Notes under the pieces: model-generated | Told to the model about the DNA's origin: nothing | The model's database searches: none | Seen by the model: only the letters and a program-made list of their open reading frames with translations | Shown here: positions 7,271-13,562 of the stretch, one piece after another | Position numbering within the stretch: the stretch's first letter is position 1 | Layout: every line of letters begins with the position of its first letter | Program-made: the position numbers and the translations under genes | Origin: Brevundimonas sp. | Lineage (GTDB): Bacteria; Pseudomonadota; Alphaproteobacteria; Caulobacterales; Caulobacteraceae | Assembly: GCA_031119155.1 (NCBI GenBank) | Contig: JAVHYH010000039.1 | Location: 1 to 17,574, forward strand | Direction: 5' to 3' | DNA: 17,574 nucleotides

Positions 7271-7468
7271 ATGACCAGCGACGCCTTCCACACCCCCAAC
7301 ACCGTCGATCCGCGCCTGCTGGAGACGCTGGTCTGCCCCGTCACGCGCGGCAAGCTGACCTATGACCGCGAGGCGCAGGAGCTGGTGTCCAAGGGCGCCA
7401 AACTGGCCTTCCCCATCCGCGACGGCGTGCCGATCATGCTGGCGGAAGAAGCGCGCCAGCTGGATTGA
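7271..7468 (+). CDS. Trm112-like protein (UPF0434/YcaR family)
   Basis: The 65-residue protein matches the short bacterial Trm112 family: [20 protein letters not shown] at about 13-32, then [13 protein letters not shown]. Eukaryotic and archaeal Trm112 activates several methyltransferases; the bacterial role is poorly defined. Only one Cys is present (Cys22), so the zinc site of some homologues is absent, which is common in this family. The ATG has no ribosome-binding site because the 69-bp palindrome reaches to within 5 bp of it, so translation must depend on mRNA structure, coupling or a leaderless start. It is the last gene of the cnoX-lonN run. Confidence 0.88.
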   Translation: MTSDAFHTPNTVDPRLLETLVCPVTRGKLTYDREAQELVSKGAKLAFPIRDGVPIMLAEEARQLD

Positions 7469-7483
7469 GGACAGAGCCGGGAC

Positions 7484-7574
7484 GGTGATTGGTGGTTCGA
7501 TGCCGCCAAGGGTCGTGACCGACCCGGAGCAGGTGCTTCAGCACAACGTCACCAATCACCAATCACCAGTCACC
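7484..7574. repeat. Inverted-repeat element, copy 1 (between trm112 and ubiH stops)
   Basis: Ends 7484-7497 and 7561-7574 pair over 14 bp, two of them G-T. The right end is made of 7-mer iterations (ACCAATC). It shares two exact blocks with the element at 8899-9006 in inverted orientation: 18 nt (7489-7506 equals the complement of 8971-8988) and 14 nt (7548-7561 equals the complement of 8911-8924), separated by 41 nt here and 46 nt there. The two are therefore copies of one family. This copy lies between convergent genes, where it could end transcription from both sides. Confidence 0.75.
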
Positions 7575-7577
7575 CCT

Positions 7578-8831
7578 TCAAACCGCCTCGCCCCTCAACA
7601 GCCGCGGCAGATCGCCCGTCGCGCCGCCGGCTTCGTGCATGAAGGCCTTGCGCAGGGCGGGGATGCGGTTGACCGCCGCCATGCCCAGATCGCGGGCCAG
7701 CCGCACCGGGGCGATATCGTTCGAGAACAGGCGCACGAAGCCGTCAAAGCCTGCCGTCAGCACGACATTGTCGAACCGGCGCCAGCGGGCGTAGCGGTCC
7801 AGCACGATCTCCGACCCGATATCCTCGCCGGTGCGCATCGCCTCGACCAGCACCTCGGCCAGGGCCGCGCCGTCCCTCAGCCCCATGTTCAGACCCTGAC
7901 CGGCGACCGGATGCACCCCGTGTGCGGCGTCGCCGACCAAGGCGATGCGCGGCGCCGTCATGTCCTCGGCCAACTGCAGGGACAGCGGATAGACGAAGCG
8001 CGGTCCCACCACCGTGACGTCTTCAAGGAAATCACCGAACCGCCGCATCAGATGGGCGTTGAAGGCCGCGTCCGAGGCCGTGCGCAGGGCCTCGGCCCGG
8101 CGGGTCGTCTCGGTCCACACCAGACTGGCGCGCTGCTCGGTCAGCGGCAGGATGGCGAACGGGCCGCCCGGCAGGAAATATTCGTGGGCGACATTGCCGT
8201 GGTCCCGGCCGAGGGACACGGTGGCCACCACGCCGCTCTGGCCATAGCCCCAGCCCAGGGTGTCGATGCCGGCGGCCTTGCGCACCGGCGACTGCCGCCC
8301 CTCGGCGCCGACGACCAGCGGCGCCTCCAGAACCGATCCGTCCGTCAGGGTCACCGTGGCCTTGCCGGGTCCGACGTCGATCGACGCCGCCTTTGCCGGC
8401 GCCCGCACCTCGATCCCGGCGGCGAACACCGCCTCGGCCAGCGCCGTGCGGATGCGACGGTTCTCGATCATGTAGCCCAGCGGCTCGCCGGCGGTCCGGT
8501 CGGCGATCTCGTCGGCGTCGAAGCGCAGGAAGGCCGAGGACGCCCTGCGGCTCGCCGCGCCCGGACGATGGCCGTCGGTGACCAGGATGCGATCCATCCG
8601 GCAGGCGTGCGGCCGCATCGCCGCCCCCGCGCCCACGGCGTCGAACAGCCGGAAGGTGGCGAAGGCGATGGCCGAGGACCGGCCGTCGAAGGTCGGCGCC
8701 AGCTGGGCGTCGAACGGCTGCGGATCGATCATCACCACCTTCAGCCCGCCCTGGGCCGCGGCCAGCGCAAAGGTCGCCCCGGCCATCCCGGCCCCGGCGA
8801 TGATGATGTCGTAGCGATCCGGCGTGCTCAT
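7578..8831 (-). CDS. ubiH: UbiH/UbiF-family FAD-dependent ubiquinone-biosynthesis hydroxylase
   Basis: This 417-residue flavoprotein monooxygenase has the dinucleotide-binding GAGMAG at 13-18, the mid-protein GAEGRQSPVR at 175-184 (counterpart of the DG motif), and the second FAD motif GDAAHGVHPVAGQGLNMGLRD at 300-320. These are the hallmarks of the UbiH/UbiF/COQ6 family, which hydroxylates the aromatic ring of ubiquinone precursors with O2 and NAD(P)H at the inner membrane. The ring position (UbiH, UbiF, UbiI or alphaproteobacterial UbiL) cannot be set from sequence alone, so the symbol is approximate. The ATG has no strong ribosome-binding site. Related inverted-repeat elements lie on both sides, 3 bp after its stop and about 70 bp before its start. 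Confidence 0.82.
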   Translation of the reverse strand: MSTPDRYDIIIAGAGMAGATFALAAAQGGLKVVMIDPQPFDAQLAPTFDGRSSAIAFATFRLFDAVGAGAAMRPHACRMDRILVTDGHRPGAASRRASSAFLRFDADEIADRTAGEPLGYMIENRRIRTALAEAVFAAGIEVRAPAKAASIDVGPGKATVTLTDGSVLEAPLVVGAEGRQSPVRKAAGIDTLGWGYGQSGVVATVSLGRDHGNVAHEYFLPGGPFAILPLTEQRASLVWTETTRRAEALRTASDAAFNAHLMRRFGDFLEDVTVVGPRFVYPLSLQLAEDMTAPRIALVGDAAHGVHPVAGQGLNMGLRDGAALAEVLVEAMRTGEDIGSEIVLDRYARWRRFDNVVLTAGFDGFVRLFSNDIAPVRLARDLGMAAVNRIPALRKAFMHEAGGATGDLPRLLRGEAV

Positions 8832-8898
8832 GGCCCCGGTTGTCGCGCCGCGCGCGGTCGCCGTCCAGTGCGAGATGGTCGCGCAGTGGTGGCTGCAG

Positions 8899-9006
8899 GT
8901 GATTGGTGGTTGGTGATTGGTGACTGGCCAGATCGTTCACCGGCGTCCGCAGGCCCCGGGTTCGGCGATTGCGGCATCGAACCACCAAACACCAACCACC
9001 AATCAC
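8899..9006. repeat. Inverted-repeat element, copy 2 (between divergent ubiH and ftsK)
   Basis: Terminal arms 8899-8923 and 8982-9006 are complementary at 23 of 25 positions, with the core GTGATTGGTGGTTGGTG. The 58-nt centre is GC-rich. Its inverted relation to copy 1 (7484-7574) is shown by shared exact blocks of 18 and 14 nt. This copy sits in a divergent promoter region, so a terminator role is less natural; a mobile or REP-like origin, or a structured leader, fits better. No transposase is nearby. Confidence 0.75.
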
Positions 9007-9025
9007 TTCCCCGCACCGCCCTCTG

Positions 9026-9040
9026 GTAAACGGCCCTTAA
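9026..9040 (+). promoter_or_regulatory. Candidate CtrA-like box upstream of ftsK
   Basis: GTAA (9026-9029), 7 nt, then TTAA (9037-9040) differs by one base from the CtrA consensus TTAA-N7-TTAA, and the right half continues as TTAACC. It lies 56 bp before the ftsK ATG. A GANTC site (GAGTC, 9066-9070), the CcrM methylation target, is 26 bp further on. TTAA is rare in such GC-rich sequence, but a single near-match is weak evidence. Confidence 0.35.
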
Positions 9041-9095
9041 CCCTCCGCGGGCGACAACGGCCATCGAGTCCCGCCTTCCCGGAGATCGCGACCGC

Positions 9096-11528
9096 ATGTC
9101 CGCCGCCCTCGTCCTTGGTCAACGCGCCTGGGTCAGCGCCCGCATCCTGTGGGACGCGCCCTTCGTCGTGCGCTTCCGCGGCGTGCTGCAGGCCCTGCTG
9201 GCGGCGCTGCTGGTCGTGGCCCTGATTTCGTGGAATCCGGCCGATCCCAGCCTGAACGCCGCCGCCTCGACCGAGCCGACCAACTGGCTGGGCGCCAATG
9301 GGGCGATGTTCGCCGACCTGCTGATGCAGACCCTGGGTCTCGCCGCCTGGCCCGCCGTCCTGCTGGCCATGGCCTTCGGTCTGGCCGGCGCCATCGGCGA
9401 CGCGATCCAGCAGCGGCTCAAGCCTAGCCCGCTGAAGGCGCTGGCCGCCACCGGCGGCGTCCTGGCCCTGTCCGCCGGCCTGTCCGCCCTGCCCGATCCC
9501 GCCGCCTGGCCGCTGGCGACGGGCTTCGGCGGCCTGTGGGGCGACGCCATCGTCGGCCTGCTGACCATGGCCTGCGAGGCCCTGCGCATTGGCGCGGCCC
9601 CGGTCATCGCCGCCATCCTGTTCCTGCCGCTGGGCCTGTGGGGCGTCGGCTACGCCGTCGGCCTGCGCATCGCCGATCTGGGCGACACCTTCGCCTGGGC
9701 CCGCAGCCGTCGCGCGCCGCCGCCGCCCAAGGCCTCGAAACAGCCTGCGCCGAAGCGCGCGCCGCGCCCTCGCCCCGAGCCGGAGCCGGAGCCCGAATTC
9801 GACCCCGAGCCTTCCCCCCGCTCGGGTCCGTCGCCGGAACCGACCTACGCCCCCGTCAGCCTTGATGACTCCGACGACGACACGCCGCCGTGGGACGAAC
9901 CCGCCCCCGCGCCGATGCCCGCCCGCGCCGCGCCGGAGCCCAAGGTCGCCGCCGCCAAGGCGCCCAAGGCCTCGCGCCGCGAGGTGGACGAGAACCAGAC
10001 CGCCTTCGACTTCGCCGGCAACACCGAGGGCTTCGACCTGCCGCCGCTGGGCATGCTGTCCAAGCCCGCCCAGCGCACCGCCTCGGTCGACGAGGAATCG
10101 CTGAAGCAGAACGCCAAGATGCTGGAGGGCGTGCTGCAGGAGTTCGGCGTGCGCGGCGTGATCGACCAGATCCGCCCCGGCCCGGTCGTCACCCTTTACG
10201 AACTGGTTCCCGCCCCCGGCGTGAAGCACGGCCGCGTCGTGGCCCTGGCCGACGACATCGCCCGCTCCATGTCCGCCCGCGCCTGCCGGATCAGCGTGGT
10301 CCAGGGCCGTAACGCCATCGGCATCGAACTGCCGAACGCCAAGCGCGAAACCGTCTATCTGCGCGACCTGCTGGCCTCGACCGAATACGACAAGCCCTCG
10401 CATCTGCTGCCGCTGGCGCTGGGCGAGACCATCGGCGGCGAGCCCTATGTCGCCGATCTGGCGCGCATGCCCCACCTGCTGATCGCGGGCACCACCGGCT
10501 CCGGCAAGTCGGTCGGGGTCAACGCCATGATCCTGTCGATCCTCTACAAGCTGACGCCGGAACAGTGCCGCTTCATCATGATCGACCCCAAGATGCTGGA
10601 GCTCAGCGTCTATGACGGCATCCCGCACCTGCTGGCGCCGGTCGTCACCGATCCGAAGAAGGCCGTCGTCGCCCTGAAGTGGACCGTGCGCGAGATGGAG
10701 GACCGCTATCGCCGCATGTCCAAGCTCGGCGTGCGCAACGTCGCCTCCTACAACGAGCGCGCCCGCGCGGCGCAGGAGAAGGGCGAGCATTTCGAACGCA
10801 CCGTCCAGACCGGCTTCGACGAGCAGGGCCGCCCGGTCTATGAGTCCGAGAAGATCCGCCCCGAGCCCATGCCCTATCTGGTCGTGGTCATGGACGAGAT
10901 GGCCGACCTGATGCTGGTCGCCGGCAAGGACGTGGAAGGCGCCGTCCAGCGTCTGGCCCAGATGGCCCGCGCCGCCGGCATCCACCTGATCATGGCCACC
11001 CAGCGCCCGTCGGTCGACGTCATCACCGGCACCATCAAGGCCAACTTCCCGACCCGGATCTCCTTCCAGGTCACCTCCAAGATCGACAGCCGCACCATCC
11101 TGGGCGAACAGGGCGGCGAGCAGCTGCTGGGCCAGGGCGACATGCTCTACATGGCCGGCGGCGGCCGCATCACCCGCCTGCACGGCCCGTTCGTGGACGA
11201 CAAGGAAGTCGAGGCCGTCTGTAACCACCTGAAGGCCCAAGCCGAGCCCGACTACCTCGACCTGATCACCGACGACCCGGACGGCGACGGCGACAACGCC
11301 TATGGCGACGAGGGCGGCAACAGCTCCTCGGGCGACGACCTCTACGATCGCGCCGTGGCCGTGGTCACCCGCGACCGCAAGGCCTCGACCAGCTACGTCC
11401 AGCGCCGTCTGCAGATCGGCTACAACCGCGCCGCCTCCCTGATCGAGCGGATGGAGCAGGAAGGCGTGGTCAGCCCCGCCAACCACGCCGGCAAGCGCGA
11501 CGTCCTGGCCGGCCCCCCGCCCATGTAA
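9096..11528 (+). CDS. ftsK: DNA translocase FtsK
   Basis: The 810-residue protein has the full FtsK layout. The N-terminal membrane domain has segments near 28-46, 68-98, 113-133 and 148-190. A Pro/Glu/Ala-rich linker runs about 205-330. The motor has Walker A GTTGSGKS at 465-472 and Walker B VVVMDE ending at Asp600-Glu601. A C-terminal gamma winged helix lies at about 740-800 (SYVQRRLQIGYNRAASLIERME). FtsK anchors at the division septum and pumps chromosome termini toward dif, activating XerCD; gamma reads polarity sequences. The linker is short compared with E. coli, as in other alphaproteobacteria. A GGAGA lies 12 nt before the ATG. lolA follows, an arrangement shared by many proteobacteria. 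Confidence 0.96.
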   Translation: MSAALVLGQRAWVSARILWDAPFVVRFRGVLQALLAALLVVALISWNPADPSLNAAASTEPTNWLGANGAMFADLLMQTLGLAAWPAVLLAMAFGLAGAIGDAIQQRLKPSPLKALAATGGVLALSAGLSALPDPAAWPLATGFGGLWGDAIVGLLTMACEALRIGAAPVIAAILFLPLGLWGVGYAVGLRIADLGDTFAWARSRRAPPPPKASKQPAPKRAPRPRPEPEPEPEFDPEPSPRSGPSPEPTYAPVSLDDSDDDTPPWDEPAPAPMPARAAPEPKVAAAKAPKASRREVDENQTAFDFAGNTEGFDLPPLGMLSKPAQRTASVDEESLKQNAKMLEGVLQEFGVRGVIDQIRPGPVVTLYELVPAPGVKHGRVVALADDIARSMSARACRISVVQGRNAIGIELPNAKRETVYLRDLLASTEYDKPSHLLPLALGETIGGEPYVADLARMPHLLIAGTTGSGKSVGVNAMILSILYKLTPEQCRFIMIDPKMLELSVYDGIPHLLAPVVTDPKKAVVALKWTVREMEDRYRRMSKLGVRNVASYNERARAAQEKGEHFERTVQTGFDEQGRPVYESEKIRPEPMPYLVVVMDEMADLMLVAGKDVEGAVQRLAQMARAAGIHLIMATQRPSVDVITGTIKANFPTRISFQVTSKIDSRTILGEQGGEQLLGQGDMLYMAGGGRITRLHGPFVDDKEVEAVCNHLKAQAEPDYLDLITDDPDGDGDNAYGDEGGNSSSGDDLYDRAVAVVTRDRKASTSYVQRRLQIGYNRAASLIERMEQEGVVSPANHAGKRDVLAGPPPM

Positions 11529-11532
11529 TCGG

Positions 11533-11563
11533 CCTCTCCCTCCCCGCCCCGGGGAGGGAGAGG
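11533..11563 (+). terminator. Perfect 13-bp hairpin after ftsK
   Basis: CCTCTCCCTCCCC (11533-11545) pairs perfectly with 11551-11563 around a 5-nt loop, starting 4 bp after the ftsK stop. There is no T-run, so termination may be partial or Rho-assisted. It separates ftsK from lolA. Confidence 0.6.
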
Positions 11564-11611
11564 AACAGGTCACCGGTCAGGCCGTTACTGCCCCGCTGTT
11601 TTGCGATGCGT

Positions 11612-11631
11612 CGATGAATGACCCTTCATCG
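11612..11631. promoter_or_regulatory. 20-bp operator-like inverted repeat upstream of lolA
   Basis: CGATGAA (11612-11618) and TTCATCG (11625-11631) form a perfect 7-bp inverted repeat with a 6-bp spacer, about 100 bp before the lolA start in the 165-bp ftsK-lolA gap. Size and spacing fit a dimeric regulator site. I do not recognise the regulator. Confidence 0.35.
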
Positions 11632-11714
11632 GAGCGCCGGAATATGGTCAGGCTTGGGCCAAACCCCTGCCCGACCGCTCCGGCAAGACGGCCTGATCGA
11701 CAACCATCCCGAAC

Positions 11715-11720
11715 GGGAGA
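11715..11720 (+). promoter_or_regulatory. Ribosome-binding site deciding the lolA start
   Basis: GGGAGA lies 8 nt before ATG 11729. The next codons encode a signal peptide, which the longer frame from 11618 would bury 37 residues inside the protein. Confidence 0.7.
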
Positions 11721-11728
11721 AGATTGCC

Positions 11729-12361
11729 ATGACCGTCTCACGCCGCGCTTTTGCCTTGGGCTCAGCTGCCGTCGCCGCCATCGCGGCCCTGCCCGCCCAT
11801 GCCCAATCCAACCTGTCCGCCGAGGATCAGGCCACCCTGCGTCAGGCCCAGACCTATCTGCAGGGCCTGACCTCCGCCCAGGGCAATTTCACCGAGGTCT
11901 CCGGCCCCGCCCAACGGTCCGGCCGCTTCTATCTGCAGCGCCCGGGCAAGATGCGGTTCGAGTACACCAACCCGGCCGGCCTGCTGGTCGTCTCGGACGG
12001 CCACAATGTGAAGCGCTACGATCCGCGCCTGAACAATTTCCAGCAGGTGCCGCTGGGCCAGACCCCGCTGTCGGCCTTCCTGGCGCGCAACGTCCGTCTG
12101 GATCAGGGCGTCCGCATTGACCGCGTGACGCGCATGCAGTCGGGCGCCTTCGCCATCACCGCGCGCGATGCCCGTCGCCCGAACGACGGCCAGATCATCC
12201 TGTCCTTCGCCGGCAGCCCCGTGCGCCTGCAGGAGTGGACCATCATCGACGCCCAGGGCACGCGCACCACCACGCGCCTGACCACCCTGCAGCCCGCGTC
12301 CAATCTGGCCGCCAGCCTGTTCCAGCTGCGCGACCCGACCCGCCGTCCGGGCCGCAACTAG
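11729..12361 (+). CDS. lolA: LolA, periplasmic outer-membrane lipoprotein carrier
   Basis: From ATG 11729 the protein has 210 residues. A signal peptide (1-25, probable cleavage AHA|QS) begins MTVSRRAFALGSAAV, with a twin-arginine-like SRRAFA motif. The mature part has the LolA pattern: YLQGLTSAQGNFTEV, then RSGRFYLQRPGKMRFEYTNPAG with the conserved RPG, then VVSDGHNVKRYDP. LolA takes lipoproteins from the LolCDE (or LolDF) transporter and carries them through the periplasm to the outer membrane. Its place after ftsK is conserved. The frame stays open up to 11618, but that extension has no ribosome-binding site and would hide the signal peptide. A 20-bp inverted repeat sits upstream. Confidence 0.92.
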   Translation: MTVSRRAFALGSAAVAAIAALPAHAQSNLSAEDQATLRQAQTYLQGLTSAQGNFTEVSGPAQRSGRFYLQRPGKMRFEYTNPAGLLVVSDGHNVKRYDPRLNNFQQVPLGQTPLSAFLARNVRLDQGVRIDRVTRMQSGAFAITARDARRPNDGQIILSFAGSPVRLQEWTIIDAQGTRTTTRLTTLQPASNLAASLFQLRDPTRRPGRN

Positions 12362-12422
12362 GACTCGCCTGCCGGGCGAAGCGTGGCCGTATCGACACGG
12401 CGGCGCCTTGCCTCGCAGCAGT

Positions 12423-12451
12423 TTGACATTTTCTCTCGAGAGTGGCACTTT
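12423..12451 (+). promoter_or_regulatory. Predicted promoter of the intergenic RNA
   Basis: A perfect TTGACA -35 (12423-12428) is followed after 17 bp by CACTTT (12446-12451), a weak -10. The spacer contains the perfect palindrome CTCTCGAGAG (12433-12442), and GTGGC (12442-12446) with GCCAC (12453-12457) bracket the -10; either may bind a regulator. Predicted transcription start is about 12458, where the first RNA hairpin begins. No GGAAC-type general-stress sigma motif was seen. Confidence 0.4.
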
Positions 12452-12456
12452 GGCCA

Positions 12457-12561
12457 CAGATCGGTGGGAGCCGATCTGAACCGCTACGGATTTCATCCCC
12501 TTCCCGGCGGCGAGAGAGAGACGAACCTTCAGCGCCCGACCCTCCGGTCGGGCGCTTTTTT
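12457..12561 (+). ncRNA. Probable small RNA or leader RNA between lolA and the glycosyltransferase-like gene
   Basis: About 105 nt lie between a TTGACA promoter and a classical terminator. Hairpin 1 has an 8-bp stem (12457-12464 CAGATCGG with 12471-12478) and loop TGGGAG. A second short stem CCGC/GCGG (12481-12484 with 12507-12510) exposes a pyrimidine-rich stretch, CCCCTTCCC (12497-12505), able to pair with Shine-Dalgarno-like purines. A purine-rich single strand, GAGAGAGAGA (12512-12521), and the terminator follow. No open frame with a ribosome-binding site fits inside. It could be a trans-acting sRNA or a terminated 5' leader controlling the gene at 12613. I do not recognise an Rfam family; C-rich loops recall alphaproteobacterial sRNAs such as GsrN, but identity is unproven. 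Confidence 0.5.
12532..12561 (+). terminator. Strong Rho-independent terminator
   Basis: GCGCCCGACC (12532-12541) pairs perfectly with 12546-12555 around loop CTCC, followed by T6 (12556-12561). It is 170 bp past the lolA stop and 51 bp before the next start codon, which suggests that it ends a separate transcript rather than lolA itself. Confidence 0.88.
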
Positions 12562-12612
12562 ACGCGCCGGACGAGGGCTGTTCGGCGAAGCGCGGGCATT
12601 GTACGGACAGGC

Positions 12613-13560
12613 ATGTCCTCCGCTTCCCGCTATCTGGGCTGGCTCAGCGCCGTCCTTGTCCCGCCCGGCCGGAAACCCGCCGGCGGAGGGGCGAAATCCC
12701 GCGCCGTACTGGGCTATGCGACGGGCTATCCGGCGGCGGAGCTGATGCCGTTCGTGCGCTCCCTGCGGGCGGTGTTCGACGGCGAGATCGTGCTGACGGC
12801 CGATGACCGACCCGATGTCCACGCCCTGTTCGCCGAGTATGGCGTCACCGCCGCCGCGCCCCTGCCCTCCGGCGACTGGTCTCCGCATCCGGTCATGGAG
12901 CGGTTCGCCGCCTACGACGCCTGGCTGGCCGCCCATCCCGAGGTCGAGCAGGTGCTGCTGACCGATGTGCGCGACGTCATGTTCCAGGGTGATCCCTTCG
13001 CCAGACCGGCGCGGACGCTGGAGGTCTTCATCGAGAGCGAGGACTGGACCCTGGCGGACCACGCCTTCGACCAGAAATACCTGAAGGCCCTCGTCGGCCC
13101 GGACGTCGCGGCCCTGATCGCCGACCAGCCCTGCCTGTGCGTCGGCACCGTCTTCGGCCCGGTTTCCGCCGTGCGCCGCCTGTGCAAGGCCATCCTGCTG
13201 CTGTCGGCCATCCCCCGCTCGGCCATCGGCGGCATCTTCGGCGCCGATCAGGCGGCCTGCAATCTGGCCGTCCATCTGGGACTGGTCGAGGCGGACATCC
13301 GTCCCAACTACGATCGGGTCGCCACGCTCAGCGAACGCATCGAGCCGCGGATCCGTCCCGACGGCCTGATCGCCAATCCGGACGGCGGCGCCAGCCCGGT
13401 GGTGCACCAGTACGATCGGCACAAGCTTCTGTTCGACGCCGTCCGCGAACAGTGGGGCGCGCCCGCCGATGTCGCGGTCAGGGGCCGCAGCAAATCCACC
13501 GGCGACCGCTTCCGCCGCGCCGTCGTCTCCTTCAACCGCCGCCTGCCCGAGTTCCGCTGA
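12613..13560 (+). CDS. Glycosyltransferase-like protein with DVRDV motif
   Basis: From ATG 12613 the protein has 315 residues and no signal peptide. The segment VLLTDVRDVMFQGDPF at 114-129 has the look of the metal- and nucleotide-sugar-binding DxD motif of GT-A glycosyltransferases (DVRD at 118-121). FGADQAACN at 209-217 and PVVHQYDRH at 262-270 resemble the later acceptor and catalytic blocks of such enzymes. The N-terminus (AVLGYATGYPAAELMPFVRSL, 31-51) fits a first Rossmann-type strand and helix. Substrate and product are unknown. The longer frame from 12442 runs through the upstream terminator and is rejected. A weak GGACAG precedes the ATG, and any promoter must fit in the 51 bp after the terminator. 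xthA starts 2 bp after its stop. Confidence 0.6.
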   Translation: MSSASRYLGWLSAVLVPPGRKPAGGGAKSRAVLGYATGYPAAELMPFVRSLRAVFDGEIVLTADDRPDVHALFAEYGVTAAAPLPSGDWSPHPVMERFAAYDAWLAAHPEVEQVLLTDVRDVMFQGDPFARPARTLEVFIESEDWTLADHAFDQKYLKALVGPDVAALIADQPCLCVGTVFGPVSAVRRLCKAILLLSAIPRSAIGGIFGADQAACNLAVHLGLVEADIRPNYDRVATLSERIEPRIRPDGLIANPDGGASPVVHQYDRHKLLFDAVREQWGAPADVAVRGRSKSTGDRFRRAVVSFNRRLPEFR

Positions 13561-13562
13561 TC

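Noticed and set aside
7484..7574. CRISPR-like iteration (ACCAATC units)
   Set aside because: The units are contiguous 7-mers without unique spacers, and no cas gene is nearby.
7484..9006. Calling the ubiH-flanking repeats an insertion sequence or composite transposon
   Set aside because: No transposase or target duplication is visible, and the enclosed gene is a core ubiquinone gene.
7362..9029. 555-residue plus-strand frame across trm112, the repeat and ubiH
   Set aside because: It crosses intergenic repeats and is antisense to ubiH, whose FAD motifs are unmistakable.
9003..11573. 856-residue open frame on the minus strand opposite ftsK
   Set aside because: It is the antisense shadow of a clear ftsK gene in GC-rich DNA; its translation is repetitive Gly, Ala, Gln, Asp and Arg with no recognisable motif.
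11618..11728. N-terminal extension of lolA
   Set aside because: It would put the signal peptide inside the protein; ATG 11729 has a GGGAGA site.
12423..12561. Assigning the intergenic RNA to GsrN
   Set aside because: No general-stress sigma promoter motif (GGAAC-N16/17-CGTT) was found, and I could not confirm sequence identity or synteny from memory.
12442..12612. N-terminal extension of the glycosyltransferase-like gene
   Set aside because: It would be translated through a perfect terminator hairpin with T6 and is Arg/Pro-rich without similarity to the core.
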